A DNA stretch of 64,000 nt, taken from contig CALUSL010000003.1 in the NCBI GenBank assembly GCA_944323425.1, positions 58,518 through 122,517 of the forward strand, in the 5' to 3' direction. The stretch's first letter is position 1. Every line of letters begins with the position of its first letter. Positions 37,367-46,440 of this stretch are shown here, in pieces. Under the pieces are notes generated by a model. The model saw only the letters and a program-made list of their open reading frames with translations, had not been told where the DNA came from and ran no database searches. This DNA is from Candidatus Gastranaerophilales bacterium. Its GTDB lineage: Bacteria; Cyanobacteriota; Vampirovibrionia; Gastranaerophilales; Gastranaerophilaceae. The position numbers and the translations under genes were made by a program.

Positions 37367-39034
37367 TTAATGATGTATGTGCCAGAAAGGGAAATGACCT
37401 TTGGAACGCGCTTTTGCATTGCTTTTCAAAAGATTTTTCGCATGTTCTACCGCTGCCTTTTCATCATAGAACACTCTGTCCTCGCCAATCTGTTCTGATA
37501 TTTTTAAATTTTTCAGCTGCTCGGCAACCCTGTCACTCGTAATAACAAGCATTACCTCAATTTTTTGCGCCTGCAGCCTTACAATAATATCTTCAAGCGC
37601 AAACACTGCAGAAATATCGAGAGTGTCAGCAGATTCATAGTTCAAAATCAAATATTTTGTGCCGAGCATTTCGTCAAAATGAGAAATAATCCGTGTTGCA
37701 CTCCCGAAAAAGAATTGACCGTTAATGTGCACTACACGAATTTTGTGATGAGAACTTTTCTCCAGCGCTGCTTCGTATTTCATTATGTCTCTGTCTGAAA
37801 TGTCTTTCACACCAAGGTTTGCGCGGTCAGCACATCTTTTTGCATAAAGAAGTGAAGCCAGAATAATTCCGCTTGCAACCGCAAAAATGAGATTGTAAAA
37901 CACAGTCAGCAGGAATACTATAGCCAGCACATACAGGTCATCCCGCGGTGCAAATTTTATGACTTTTAAAAACTTTGTATCAATTATGTCATAACCGATT
38001 TTTATCAGTATGCCTGCAAGCACGGCAAGCGGAATCTCGGACGCAAGCTTTCCGAATTTCAACAGTATAACGAGAAGTACAAGCCCGCTGATAATTGTTG
38101 ACCAGCGGCTGACAGCACCGTTTTTGATAGCCGCTGCCGTTCTCATGGTTGCTGCAGCACCGCTGAGAGAACCTGTCAGCGCGCAAAGCAGGTTGCCGGC
38201 GCCCTGCGATGCCAGCAATCGTCTTGAGCTGCCCGTTGTTTTTGTTAATGAATCCGCAACAAGCCCTGTCAAAAGGCTTTCTGATGAAGCGACTATTGCA
38301 AAAATCAAAGCATAAGGGAAAAATTCCTTAACAATGCCCGCCGTAATATGCGGAAACTGTAACGAAGGAAGTACGAGCGATATCTGCGAAATCCGCTCCA
38401 CATCAAAATGCCAGATAACAGAAACAGCTGTTCCTATAATCAAAGCAGCAAGCTGCGCCGGTATGTATCTGTTAAGCCGCGCGGGGATAGCAAAACAGAT
38501 TACGAGTGTAAGAACTCCCAGCCCGAGCGCTGCATAATTTATTCCGGAAACAGCTTCCGGCAATGATTTTAGCGTATCAATAACAGTTGAGCTTATCGGA
38601 TGTCCGAGTATCGGGTTCAGCTGCATAATAATAAGTATTGTGCCGACACCGTTCATAAACCCCGATATTACCGGATACGGGATGTATTTTACAATGTCGG
38701 AGAGCTTTGTTGCCGCAATGAGCATTTGGATTATCGCAGCCATAAAAAGGATTACGAACGCTTTATCAAGCCCGAATCCGTGCGATGAAAGTATCGAAGC
38801 GAGCGCAATCGTGCATGGACCTGTCGGACCTGAAATAACAGGAATGTTTGAACCGAGAATACCCGCAGTAATACTTAGAATTACCGCACCCCACATGCCT
38901 GCCATTGCTCCGAAACCTGTTGCCACGCCGAAAGCAAGTGCCTGCGGCATTGCCACTACTGCTGCAATAATTCCGCCTACTGTTTCGCCCTTCATAAACC
39001 CTAAAAATGACGTCAATTTCTGTTTTATGCTCAT
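37367..39034 (-). CDS. SulP family anion transporter with STAS domain
   Basis: A 555-residue SLC26/SulP permease: polytopic membrane part (residues about 15-400; MPQALAFGVATGFGAMAGMW and GSNIPVISGPTGP are typical) and a cytoplasmic STAS domain (about 425-530; YLILNYESADTLDISAVFAL). Members carry sulfate, bicarbonate or dicarboxylates; the substrate is not evident here. Its ATG overlaps the serB stop (ATGA), so it is the last gene of dut-serB-sulP. A short Lys/Arg/His tail ends the protein. Confidence 0.92.
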   Translation of the reverse strand: MSIKQKLTSFLGFMKGETVGGIIAAVVAMPQALAFGVATGFGAMAGMWGAVILSITAGILGSNIPVISGPTGPCTIALASILSSHGFGLDKAFVILFMAAIIQMLIAATKLSDIVKYIPYPVISGFMNGVGTILIIMQLNPILGHPISSTVIDTLKSLPEAVSGINYAALGLGVLTLVICFAIPARLNRYIPAQLAALIIGTAVSVIWHFDVERISQISLVLPSLQFPHITAGIVKEFFPYALIFAIVASSESLLTGLVADSLTKTTGSSRRLLASQGAGNLLCALTGSLSGAAATMRTAAAIKNGAVSRWSTIISGLVLLVILLKFGKLASEIPLAVLAGILIKIGYDIIDTKFLKVIKFAPRDDLYVLAIVFLLTVFYNLIFAVASGIILASLLYAKRCADRANLGVKDISDRDIMKYEAALEKSSHHKIRVVHINGQFFFGSATRIISHFDEMLGTKYLILNYESADTLDISAVFALEDIIVRLQAQKIEVMLVITSDRVAEQLKNLKISEQIGEDRVFYDEKAAVEHAKNLLKSNAKARSKGHFPFWHIHH

Positions 39035-39657
39035 TTTAATTTATCCAGTATGTTGAGCAGATTTTTTTCATCTATGATTATATCCGCATTCTTTTTAACT
39101 ATTTCTTTTGCGCAAAAAGCGACTCTTGTGCCGGCGTAAGCGAACATGCTGAGGTCATTTGCTCCGTCTCCGACTGCAATTGTGTTTTCTTTTGAAACAT
39201 TCAAAATGCACTGGAGCCGCTCGAGCATTTTTCCTTTGCTGTCCGAAAACATCATCTCTCCGCCCACAAGTCCCGTCAAAATGCCGTCTTTTGAATGTAA
39301 GACGTTTGCAAATTCCGCATCATAGCCGAGCAAAGGCTTTGCGTACGATGTTGCATTTCTAAACCCGCCGCTGAAACAAACTACCGTGTATCCCATTGAT
39401 TTCAGGGATTTTATAGTTTCCGACGCACCGTCTGTAAAGGGCAGGTTGTGTGCAATCTCGTCTATTTTAGCCTGTTTTACGCCTTTTAAAAGAGCAGCAC
39501 GCCTTGTCAGACTTTCGAAAAAATCCAGTCTGCCCTCCATTGCCTCACGCGTGATTTCTGCTACCTGCTGCCTTATTCCGATTGTGTCAGCGAAAAACTC
39601 TATGGTTTCTCCATCCATAAGCGTTGAGTCAAAATCAAAAACAGCAAGTTTGTTCAT
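39031..39657 (-). CDS. serB: Phosphoserine phosphatase-like HAD protein
   Basis: A 208-residue HAD phosphatase of the SerB type, the last step of serine synthesis. Motif I is FDFDSTLMDGETI with nucleophile Asp8 and acid Asp10; then VVCFSGGF (motif II Ser), a Lys in SDSKGKM, and GDGANDLSMF (motif IV). The N-terminal ACT-like part of E. coli SerB is absent, as in shorter homologues. It begins 5 bp after dut and overlaps sulP by 4 bp. Phosphoserine specificity is likely but not proven. Confidence 0.88.
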   Translation of the reverse strand: MNKLAVFDFDSTLMDGETIEFFADTIGIRQQVAEITREAMEGRLDFFESLTRRAALLKGVKQAKIDEIAHNLPFTDGASETIKSLKSMGYTVVCFSGGFRNATSYAKPLLGYDAEFANVLHSKDGILTGLVGGEMMFSDSKGKMLERLQCILNVSKENTIAVGDGANDLSMFAYAGTRVAFCAKEIVKKNADIIIDEKNLLNILDKLK

Positions 39658-39662
39658 CCTTT

Positions 39663-40112
39663 TTAACCTTTATAACCGGTCGAACCAAATCCGCCGGCAC
39701 CGCGGGCAGTAGTGCTTAGCTCTTCGCTTACTTCCACGAGCGCCCTTGTTACCGGTGCAATAACCATTTGTGCAATTCTGTCCCCGTTGCTGATTGTGTA
39801 CGATTCCTCTGAAAGGTTTACAACAGGAACACAAAGCTCTCCCCTGTAGTCCTCATCAATTGTGCCGACGCAGTTTATGAGCGTAATACCATGCTTTATC
39901 GACATGCCGGATCTCGGTCTGACCTGAGCTTCAAACCCGTGCGGGAGTTCCATTTTTAGTCCCGTCGGGATAAGCTTGCGTTCCATCGGGCGCAGCGTTA
40001 TTGGTTCGGTCAGGTATGCGCACAAATCCATGCCCGCTGCTCCGCCTGTCTGATAAGCAGGAATTTCAACGTTTTCGTGTAATTTTTTGAATTTTACAAT
40101 AACTTCTTTCAT
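39663..40112 (-). CDS. dut: Deoxyuridine triphosphatase
   Basis: A 149-residue trimeric dUTPase, hydrolysing dUTP to dUMP. All five motifs are visible: GGAAGMDLCAY, RPRSGMS, GTIDEDYRGEL (catalytic Asp), NGDRIAQMVI and RGAGGFGSTG. First gene of a tight operon with serB and sulP. Full length and apparently active. Confidence 0.96.
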   Translation of the reverse strand: MKEVIVKFKKLHENVEIPAYQTGGAAGMDLCAYLTEPITLRPMERKLIPTGLKMELPHGFEAQVRPRSGMSIKHGITLINCVGTIDEDYRGELCVPVVNLSEESYTISNGDRIAQMVIAPVTRALVEVSEELSTTARGAGGFGSTGYKG

Positions 40113-40256
40113 ATAATAATTATACTTTATTGAAAATAAATCTCCAAATTGTTCATAAATTTTATATTGCGCGGGCTGAGCGGTGATGAATTTTTATATT
40201 GTAAACAAATATTAAGAAAAGTATATACTAAAAAGCAATTTTTTCCCTTTTAAAGA

Positions 40257-40285
40257 CTTTATATATATACGAGATATATATAAAG
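40257..40285. promoter_or_regulatory. Perfect 12-bp inverted repeat upstream of a small gene
   Basis: CTTTATATATAT (40257-40268), loop ACGAG, and ATATATATAAAG (40274-40285), ending 18 bp before the ATG at 40304. There is no T run, so it is more likely an operator or 5'-leader hairpin than a terminator. Confidence 0.55.
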
Positions 40286-40303
40286 AAAGTAAGAGAGAGA
40301 AAT

Positions 40304-40510
40304 ATGTTAACAGTAACTAACCCCGCAAAAACAAATAACCCCTTCGCAAATTATACACTTGCTATCGCAGCACAATATGAAGATACAGTAACAGGCATAG
40401 TTGAATCACAGAAAAAGCCGCCGAGAAAAGTTTACAAAAGTATGGACAAAATGCTCGAAGAATGCTTTTTCCTCGGTGCAACAAAATTCGGTACAAACTT
40501 TATTGCATAA
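40304..40510 (+). CDS. Small protein of unknown function
   Basis: A 68-residue protein starting MLTVTNPAKTNNPFANYTLA, with a Lys/Pro-rich centre (QKKPPRKVYKSMDKMLEECF) and a hydrophobic end (GTNFIA). AGAGAGAG lies about 6 bp before the ATG. A perfect inverted repeat lies upstream and a degenerate repeat copy (GGATTGATTCGTTGTTTCGC, about 40541-40560) downstream. No family recognised. Confidence 0.65.
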   Translation: MLTVTNPAKTNNPFANYTLAIAAQYEDTVTGIVESQKKPPRKVYKSMDKMLEECFFLGATKFGTNFIA

Positions 40511-40694
40511 TAAAATTCATTGAAAGTCATAAAAATTGTCGTTAGTAGACCGGATTGATTCGTTGTTTCGCTGTTCCTGTTTATTGGTTGCTAGAATACG
40601 TAAATAATTGCAAAAAAACGCTTAATTTTCCTTATAATTTGTTGACTTTGGAGTTTTGCCTAAAGTACACTGTAATTACTTGTAGGAATAAAGT

Positions 40695-42779
40695 ATGAAA
40701 AAACTATTGCTCTTAATAGGCTTGTTCCTGTTAAGTCAACAATGTAGTATCGTTTCAGCTTCGGCGGGAGAGAGGATGGCAATGAATCCACCAATTCCGG
40801 CAAGTGTTCAAGAGGACACTGACGGACAGGCGTATTCAGCAGCACCCGTACCGGTCGGTGCGGTAGCGCCTTCATCGCAAAACGTGGAGGAGGATTCACA
40901 GACGTCTGTTTCTTCAGAGACAGCGCCGATACCCGTGCAATCTTCTTCTGTTGTTCCTCAGTTGTCTCAGCCTGCTTCACCCGAAACTCCGGAAGTGACC
41001 GCAGATGAGACGGAAAGCACTCCTTATGAAACGGCTAAACAGGAAAACTTTATTCCTCAAACAGATTACTCCGGCGCGGGTCTTGTTTCCCCTTCAAAAA
41101 TCCCAGATTATGCTAACAGCAATATTCCGCAAGTAATTTCAGATTCCGTGTCAGAGCAGGAAAGCGGGAAACCTCCCATACCTTATTTTGTCGACCAGCA
41201 CGCAGGCGCTGAATCCGGTGATTTAGAAAAGCCGATTGAGCCTATTTTTGAGGAGGTCCGCACAACCATCACACAGGTAGAATTTCCGGAGTCCAAAATT
41301 TTCACTCAGGAAGAACTGCAGAAGCTGGTCGAACCGTTGTTTGGAAAACCTGTTTCCATTGAGGACATAAAAAAAGTTGTGGATGGCATCACCCGCTGCT
41401 ATGTGCTCGGTGATTACACGACCTCAAGAGCCTATCTGCCGCCCCAAACTATTGAGGATGGTATTTTAAAAATAGGTCTGATGGAAGGTACTGTCGGAAA
41501 AGTCAGGGTTGAGGACAACGAGTGGACGAGAACAACATATATTACAAGCCGTGTTCCCATTCAGGAGGGCAGCGTTGTTCAGCTTGGAAAGCTCCAGAAA
41601 GATGTCATAAAGTTCAACAATTTGAATACCGCCAAATTAAAAATTGAACTGTACGCAGGTGAAAATCAGGGAGAAACGGATATTGTCCTGAAAACAGAAG
41701 AGCCTTTCCCGTTCAAAGTCTCTGTTATGACGGACAACGCCGGAAGAGAATCTACCGGTAAAAACCGCGTCGGAGCAATGGTTACTTATGACAGTGTGCT
41801 CGGTTTGAGAGATAAACTCAGCCTCGGCGGTTATCTGGGCAAGGGTACTCGTATCGGGTTTGCTGATTACAATATTCCTATAAGCAAGTACGGAACGAGA
41901 TTCGGGCTTTCTGTTTCTGCTAACAATATAGATGTTGTAAAGGGTCCGATGCGTCCGTGGGGTATCGGCGGCAAATCTCAGGTTTACTCGGCTTATTTGA
42001 CTCATCCGCTGGTTAACAATACTGATTTTAGTCTTAATTCCTACACTTCAGCAAATATCAAACATTCCAGCACTGACTTGATGGGCATAAAGATTCTTGA
42101 GAATGACACATTTTCTCTGACTCAGGGATTTAGTGCGCGCAAGGATACCGAACGCGGTATCTGGTATACCGGTCATTTCGGTTCGATAGGATTTAAAGCT
42201 TTTTCGGGTGATGATGAATTTCTTAAGTACGAGGGCAACCTTACACGACTGCATGATTTCGGGCATGGTATAATCGGTGAATTCCGTGTTGCCGGTCAAT
42301 ACTCTCCGGACAAAAGTCTTCCGTGGATGGAACAGTTCCAGCTCGGCGGTATTTCTACTGTCAGGGGTTATTCAGAGGCCCTGCTTCTCGGAAAAAGCGG
42401 CTATTTTGCAAGTGCTGAAATTCTCACACCTCTGCCGTTTTTGCCGCGAAAAATCGGTTCCGAACGGCTCGGATATATTAGACCGCGTGATATGATTAAG
42501 GGTGCTGTATTTATGGATCACGGTATGGTGTTCCCGTATAAATACGGTGAGGCGATTGACAGCGGTGACTTTTTGATGAGCTGGGGTGTCGGTCTGAGAA
42601 TGCAGCTGAGCCAGAATCTCGGCGCACGCTTCTACTGGGGCTTCGGATTGAACAACCGGTATGAATATGACCAGCAGGCAGGTCGTTTCCACTTTGAAAT
42701 AACCTGTACACCTGATATAGGAACAATTCTCAGCCAGCGAAAATTCAAAGAAAATTACAAGGTAGAGGATGATTTGTAA
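40695..42779 (+). CDS. TpsB/FhaC-type two-partner secretion transporter
   Basis: An outer-membrane Omp85-family protein that exports large beta-helical exoproteins. The 694-residue product has a signal peptide (about 1-22), a long Pro/Ser/Glu/Thr linker (25-185), a POTRA_2-type domain (about 186-260) and a second POTRA (about 262-335; VGKVRVEDNEWTRTTY). The barrel carries the conserved GGISTVRGY near residue 552. The linker is longer than in classic FhaC. No TpsA exoprotein gene is adjacent; the haemagglutinin-like gene at 60.5 kb is a possible client. TAATG links it to the next gene. Confidence 0.9.
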   Translation: MKKLLLLIGLFLLSQQCSIVSASAGERMAMNPPIPASVQEDTDGQAYSAAPVPVGAVAPSSQNVEEDSQTSVSSETAPIPVQSSSVVPQLSQPASPETPEVTADETESTPYETAKQENFIPQTDYSGAGLVSPSKIPDYANSNIPQVISDSVSEQESGKPPIPYFVDQHAGAESGDLEKPIEPIFEEVRTTITQVEFPESKIFTQEELQKLVEPLFGKPVSIEDIKKVVDGITRCYVLGDYTTSRAYLPPQTIEDGILKIGLMEGTVGKVRVEDNEWTRTTYITSRVPIQEGSVVQLGKLQKDVIKFNNLNTAKLKIELYAGENQGETDIVLKTEEPFPFKVSVMTDNAGRESTGKNRVGAMVTYDSVLGLRDKLSLGGYLGKGTRIGFADYNIPISKYGTRFGLSVSANNIDVVKGPMRPWGIGGKSQVYSAYLTHPLVNNTDFSLNSYTSANIKHSSTDLMGIKILENDTFSLTQGFSARKDTERGIWYTGHFGSIGFKAFSGDDEFLKYEGNLTRLHDFGHGIIGEFRVAGQYSPDKSLPWMEQFQLGGISTVRGYSEALLLGKSGYFASAEILTPLPFLPRKIGSERLGYIRPRDMIKGAVFMDHGMVFPYKYGEAIDSGDFLMSWGVGLRMQLSQNLGARFYWGFGLNNRYEYDQQAGRFHFEITCTPDIGTILSQRKFKENYKVEDDL

Positions 42780-43054
42780 TGAAAAAATTATTTGTTCTGG
42801 TTTTGCTCATGTGTCCGGCTGCAGCATTTTCCGAGGGAATGCCGGCTGCGCTGCCTGTTAATCAGAGTATTTTTCAACCTGAAACAACGCGCCCTTTGTA
42901 CAATATTGAAAGAAATTCTTATACAAATTCCGCAATTCAGCAGATGTCGCTTCCGAAGGAAAAAGTAGAAGTAAAAAACGACGGCGCGGAACAGAAAACA
43001 ACGGAAAGCAAAGGATTTAAAGGGCTTTTTGAAGGATTTACGGTCGAGTGGTAA
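42779..43054 (+). CDS. Small exported protein coupled to tpsB
   Basis: A 91-residue protein with a signal peptide (MKKLFVLVLLMCPAAAFSEG, cleavage about 18) and a polar mature part ending FKGLFEGFTVEW. Its ATG overlaps the tpsB stop (TAATG), so it is translated with the transporter. It may be a periplasmic partner of the secretion pathway, an inference from position only. No family recognised. Confidence 0.75.
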   Translation: MKKLFVLVLLMCPAAAFSEGMPAALPVNQSIFQPETTRPLYNIERNSYTNSAIQQMSLPKEKVEVKNDGAEQKTTESKGFKGLFEGFTVEW

Positions 43055-43074
43055 CCGCCACTCTGCTTTTCTCC

Positions 43075-43245
43075 CCGTCATTGCGGCGGATTTCCGTACG
43101 GACGACGCGACTGAAAGGAGCTAGTCCGGGGAGCGAAGCTCGAAGCGAGTACTGGCGAAGCCAAACGAGCGGCAGAGCTGAGCGAGAAGGAAATCCAAGA
43201 CAGTGCCTGAAAGCCACGAAGCAATCCGGTCAACCGGCGCAACCT
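43075..43245. repeat. Modular repeat tract (opposite orientation)
   Basis: GTCATTGCGGCGGATTTCCG opens it. Then, in reverse orientation relative to the copy at 30120-30231, comes the module TCGAAGCGAGTACTGGCGAA with CAAACGAGCGGCAGAGCTGA and AAATCCAAGACAG. It closes with CACGAAGCAATCCGGTCAAC. It lies between two convergent genes. Confidence 0.85.
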
Positions 43246-43296
43246 CTTTCCCCCGGTTGTCAAAATAGTCAATACATTCTTGTCGCAGGGTGTTGT

Positions 43297-44307
43297 TTAT
43301 AAATCACCCTTCTGAGCATTTTGAACATTCGGAATAAACGTTTTTACATTGCCTTCTGCAAAGAAATTCTTGGGCTCAATCAGCATCTCTATTCTGTCTG
43401 CCTCTATAGTTCTTCCCTGACTGTTAATTTTTGAGCGTCCGACAAAAACGACTTTGTTTGGTTTGTTTGTTTTCGGGTCGGGGTAGACACTGGCTTTTGG
43501 ACCGCGTGCGTCGTAATCTTTGTAAATTACATGCACATTGCCTGCAGCCATCATGACGTTAGTCTTTTTGTCATACTGCTGGCGGCTGGACCATACTTGA
43601 ATTCGAGAGTCATCCATGTTGATGTCGCTGTATGCATTTCCGATGCCGAAGGCTTCTTCTGTGATTGCGTCATAGATGAACTGATCCGCAACAATTAGAC
43701 TGTCTTTCTGTTTGAGTTTGCCGTGACCTGTCAGGGTAATTTTTTGTAAATCCCCTTCTTTGTTCATGTTTGCGACTGCTTTGTCTGAAAAAGTTTCAAC
43801 ATCTTTGTAATAAATAATTACACTGCCGTTTGCGGTCAAAACTTTTGTATTCGAGTCATATTCCTGAGCATCTGCGGTGATGATAGCCGTGGGCTGGGCA
43901 TTTTCTGTTACGGTAGTCTGTGTGTTGCCTTCGGCTCTGACTTTCTTGCCTATCAAAGACATTTTTATAATATTTGCTTTGATTTCGTTGGTTTTGCCTT
44001 TTTTAACCTGTATTACGTAGGGCTGGTCAAAGAATGTAGCGTCTTTGAGCTTTTTCGACTGCGGGTCAATATTCACTTCTGCGCGTTTGCCCATGACTTT
44101 CAGGTCTTCGTATTCAACTTTGACGTTGCCTTCGAATTTAGCTTTGTTTTCTTCCATTTTGAAGGACTGTTTGTCAGCCTGTATTTGCAAATCTCCTGCA
44201 TATACAAGTGCGGATCCTAGTCCGAGCAGCACCAGCGTAAGAATATATAAGCGGAGGTTTTCACTTTTTAAATACTTACCCAACTTTTTATTAAAGTTTT
44301 CCATCAA
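43297..44307 (-). CDS. lptA: LPS transport protein LptA/OstA-like
   Basis: Periplasmic bridge protein of the lipopolysaccharide export pathway. The 336-residue product has a membrane-spanning N-terminus (LRLYILTLVLLGLGSALVYA) and then three to four stretches of OstA-type beta-jellyroll (LQIQADKQSFKMEENKAKFE; VKVEYEDLKVMGKRAEV). It is longer than E. coli LptA (185 residues), suggesting a duplicated or extended jellyroll. It overlaps the end of lptC by 17 bp. Confidence 0.85.
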   Translation of the reverse strand: MMENFNKKLGKYLKSENLRLYILTLVLLGLGSALVYAGDLQIQADKQSFKMEENKAKFEGNVKVEYEDLKVMGKRAEVNIDPQSKKLKDATFFDQPYVIQVKKGKTNEIKANIIKMSLIGKKVRAEGNTQTTVTENAQPTAIITADAQEYDSNTKVLTANGSVIIYYKDVETFSDKAVANMNKEGDLQKITLTGHGKLKQKDSLIVADQFIYDAITEEAFGIGNAYSDINMDDSRIQVWSSRQQYDKKTNVMMAAGNVHVIYKDYDARGPKASVYPDPKTNKPNKVVFVGRSKINSQGRTIEADRIEMLIEPKNFFAEGNVKTFIPNVQNAQKGDL

Positions 44308-44872
44308 AATTCCCCTTGTTGTATAACTCTGTTTTTGAGCGTCCTATGATTTTTAAGGTTTTCATGTTGTTTGTAAGAATGGCTTTGTCGCTGTAGGTTT
44401 TTATTTCACCGGAGCGTCTTATCATGACATCACCCTGTGCGGTTATGTCTTCATCCTTACCTTTCCAGACGAATCTGTCAGCTTTTACTTCCGTACCGTC
44501 TTTGTATAGAAAATAAGTGTCATCGTAAAGAATGACTTTTTTTGTTTCTTCTTCGAAAGTTCCTTTGGTCGAGATCATGCTCAGGACTACTTCGCCCTTA
44601 TCGTAAAAATTTCCGACTAAATCATAAAGAATAGCGACTTTGTTTTTGTTGTCGTAATAGCCGGATTCGGCGTACAGCTCCCAGTATTTTTCATCATTCT
44701 TTGTTTCCGTAATGATGAGGTTTTTAATGTTGAGTTGCTGCTGTTCGCCTGCATTTGTCAGAACTTCTTTTTTGAAGTTCTTCGTTATTACTCCTGCAGC
44801 TATAAACGCCCATACACAGCCAATTACTATCAAAGATAATATTACAATGTATGCTATTTTCCTCTTTTGCAT
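44291..44872 (-). CDS. lptC: LPS export protein LptC
   Basis: A 193-residue inner-membrane-anchored periplasmic protein: one N-terminal helix (IAYIVILSLIVIGCVWAFIA) and an OstA/LptC jellyroll (IKNLIITETKNDEKYWELYA; VKADRFVWKGKDEDITAQG). LptC takes LPS from the LptBFG transporter and hands it to LptA, the next gene. The ABC parts lptB and lptFG are not in this window. Confidence 0.87.
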   Translation of the reverse strand: MQKRKIAYIVILSLIVIGCVWAFIAAGVITKNFKKEVLTNAGEQQQLNIKNLIITETKNDEKYWELYAESGYYDNKNKVAILYDLVGNFYDKGEVVLSMISTKGTFEEETKKVILYDDTYFLYKDGTEVKADRFVWKGKDEDITAQGDVMIRRSGEIKTYSDKAILTNNMKTLKIIGRSKTELYNKGNFDGKL

Positions 44873-45033
44873 ATAAAGATTTTAGCATGAAGCAGTTTTC
44901 AATTCTAAAATATGTAACAAATTATTTCAAGAAAAGTGCCGAATTTATAAATTTTGTCAATTTATTTTTCTTTTCAACTTTACTGTATTATAATTGTTTC
45001 CCGCGATTATAGTTACTAAGGAAATAAGAAATC

Positions 45034-46419
45034 ATGAAAATCGGACAAAAACAAATCAGCCAGATGTTACAGACAGCAGCAGGAGCCGTAAGAAAGACTG
45101 CTGCCACATTTGAAGTTGTGAAGTCTCCGGCAAACCGCCTCAAACAGGATGTCGTAGAAATTGCAGGTGTTCAAAAAACTCAGCAGACGCAGACTGTAAA
45201 AGCAGCAAAAGTGGTCTCTTCTGCCGCAAGTCTGGCATATCCCGATGTCCAACTGACAAAAACTCTCATGGCACTCGGTGAGAAAAATTTGTTCAATAAA
45301 GAAATTCTTGCATTTCTTACAAGAAGCCGCAATGCTGAAGGTGAGCTTATGTATTCGCAGCCCCAGAGAAATGTTATTTCTGCAGCCGTTAAAAAAGTTA
45401 ACAGACTGAAAAATATAGCTCACAAACTTGCAGATGATGCGAAACGTGCCGAAAAAGAGGCTTTTGAAGAAATTAGATCTCTTTTTCCTGCTAAGTACAA
45501 AGACTGCTTTGAACATCGCGCGAAAAGTAAAGAATCTACCTTCGACAAACTCGTGAACCATCTTCGTGATGAAATTGACAAATTCAGAAATGAATTGTAC
45601 AAACAGCATTTTAAAGGAAATTACAAAAAAGCTTCAGATGCTGACAAACAAAAATTTTATGATCAAATAATGTCCGGAAAAATAACTTTAACAGACGGTC
45701 AGTGGAATAAACTAACAAATCTTTTTGCCCGTAGAAAACAGGAGTACAGAGATTCAAACAATATCGTTATGGACCAGATAGGTACAAGGCTGCTTCTGCC
45801 CACCGGAAGTAAAAAAGAAACTGAAGAAGTAACTGAAATTATTGAAAAAGCGATTAAGGCGCAGAAAATAAGGATTACCAGAGTCAGCAACTATTCAAAA
45901 GACGGCATAAAACCATATGTATCAAATAAAAGAATTGCCGGCTGGCAGGAACTTGATCACAGAATTCCGGCGCTTGTTAATTATGACAAATCAAAAGACA
46001 ACGGATATACAACTTTCCAGATGAATGTTGTACACAAAAACGGTACACCCGGTGAGTTTCAGATGAGAAGCAGGAAAATGAATATTGTATGCAACGGTGA
46101 GCATACATTCTATGACCTTCTTGAAAATAAAGATATAACAAAAGGTGTTCATGAGCTCAAAGAATACTATGAAAATGCAGGGGTTTTTGATTTGGTTGCG
46201 GAAATGAAAAAAAATCCTGTAATATTTGACAGTTATATGACCTACATCAAAGATTCCTACAAAAAGACCAGAGATACCGCGCTCGGGGCAGAATATCCAA
46301 TGCAGGTTCTCACGAATTATATTGACGCAAAATATGAAAAACTTAGTCTTGAAAATTTATGCAAAATGGCGGACGAAGTAAAAGCAATTCAGAAAAAATA
46401 TCCCGATATTTTTGGTTAA
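45034..46419 (+). CDS. RelA/SpoT-like nucleotidyltransferase protein
   Basis: A 461-residue protein whose residues about 160-362 carry the pattern of (p)ppGpp-synthetase folds: RAKSKESTFDKL (162-173, as RxKxxxSxxxK), DQIGTRL (247-253, as DxxGxR), GYTTFQMNV (324-332, as GYxSxH with Gln for His), EFQMRS (341-346, as ExQxR) and GEHTFYD (355-361). A 70-odd-residue gap between the first two motifs is far longer than usual. The N-terminal 130 residues are helical and unlike any domain I know; no hydrolase domain is present. It could be a small alarmone synthetase or a toxSAS-type enzyme. A small gene follows after 21 bp. The fold call is inference from motifs. Confidence 0.7.
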   Translation: MKIGQKQISQMLQTAAGAVRKTAATFEVVKSPANRLKQDVVEIAGVQKTQQTQTVKAAKVVSSAASLAYPDVQLTKTLMALGEKNLFNKEILAFLTRSRNAEGELMYSQPQRNVISAAVKKVNRLKNIAHKLADDAKRAEKEAFEEIRSLFPAKYKDCFEHRAKSKESTFDKLVNHLRDEIDKFRNELYKQHFKGNYKKASDADKQKFYDQIMSGKITLTDGQWNKLTNLFARRKQEYRDSNNIVMDQIGTRLLLPTGSKKETEEVTEIIEKAIKAQKIRITRVSNYSKDGIKPYVSNKRIAGWQELDHRIPALVNYDKSKDNGYTTFQMNVVHKNGTPGEFQMRSRKMNIVCNGEHTFYDLLENKDITKGVHELKEYYENAGVFDLVAEMKKNPVIFDSYMTYIKDSYKKTRDTALGAEYPMQVLTNYIDAKYEKLSLENLCKMADEVKAIQKKYPDIFG

Positions 46420-46440
46420 TAACATAGGAGTAATAAATAA

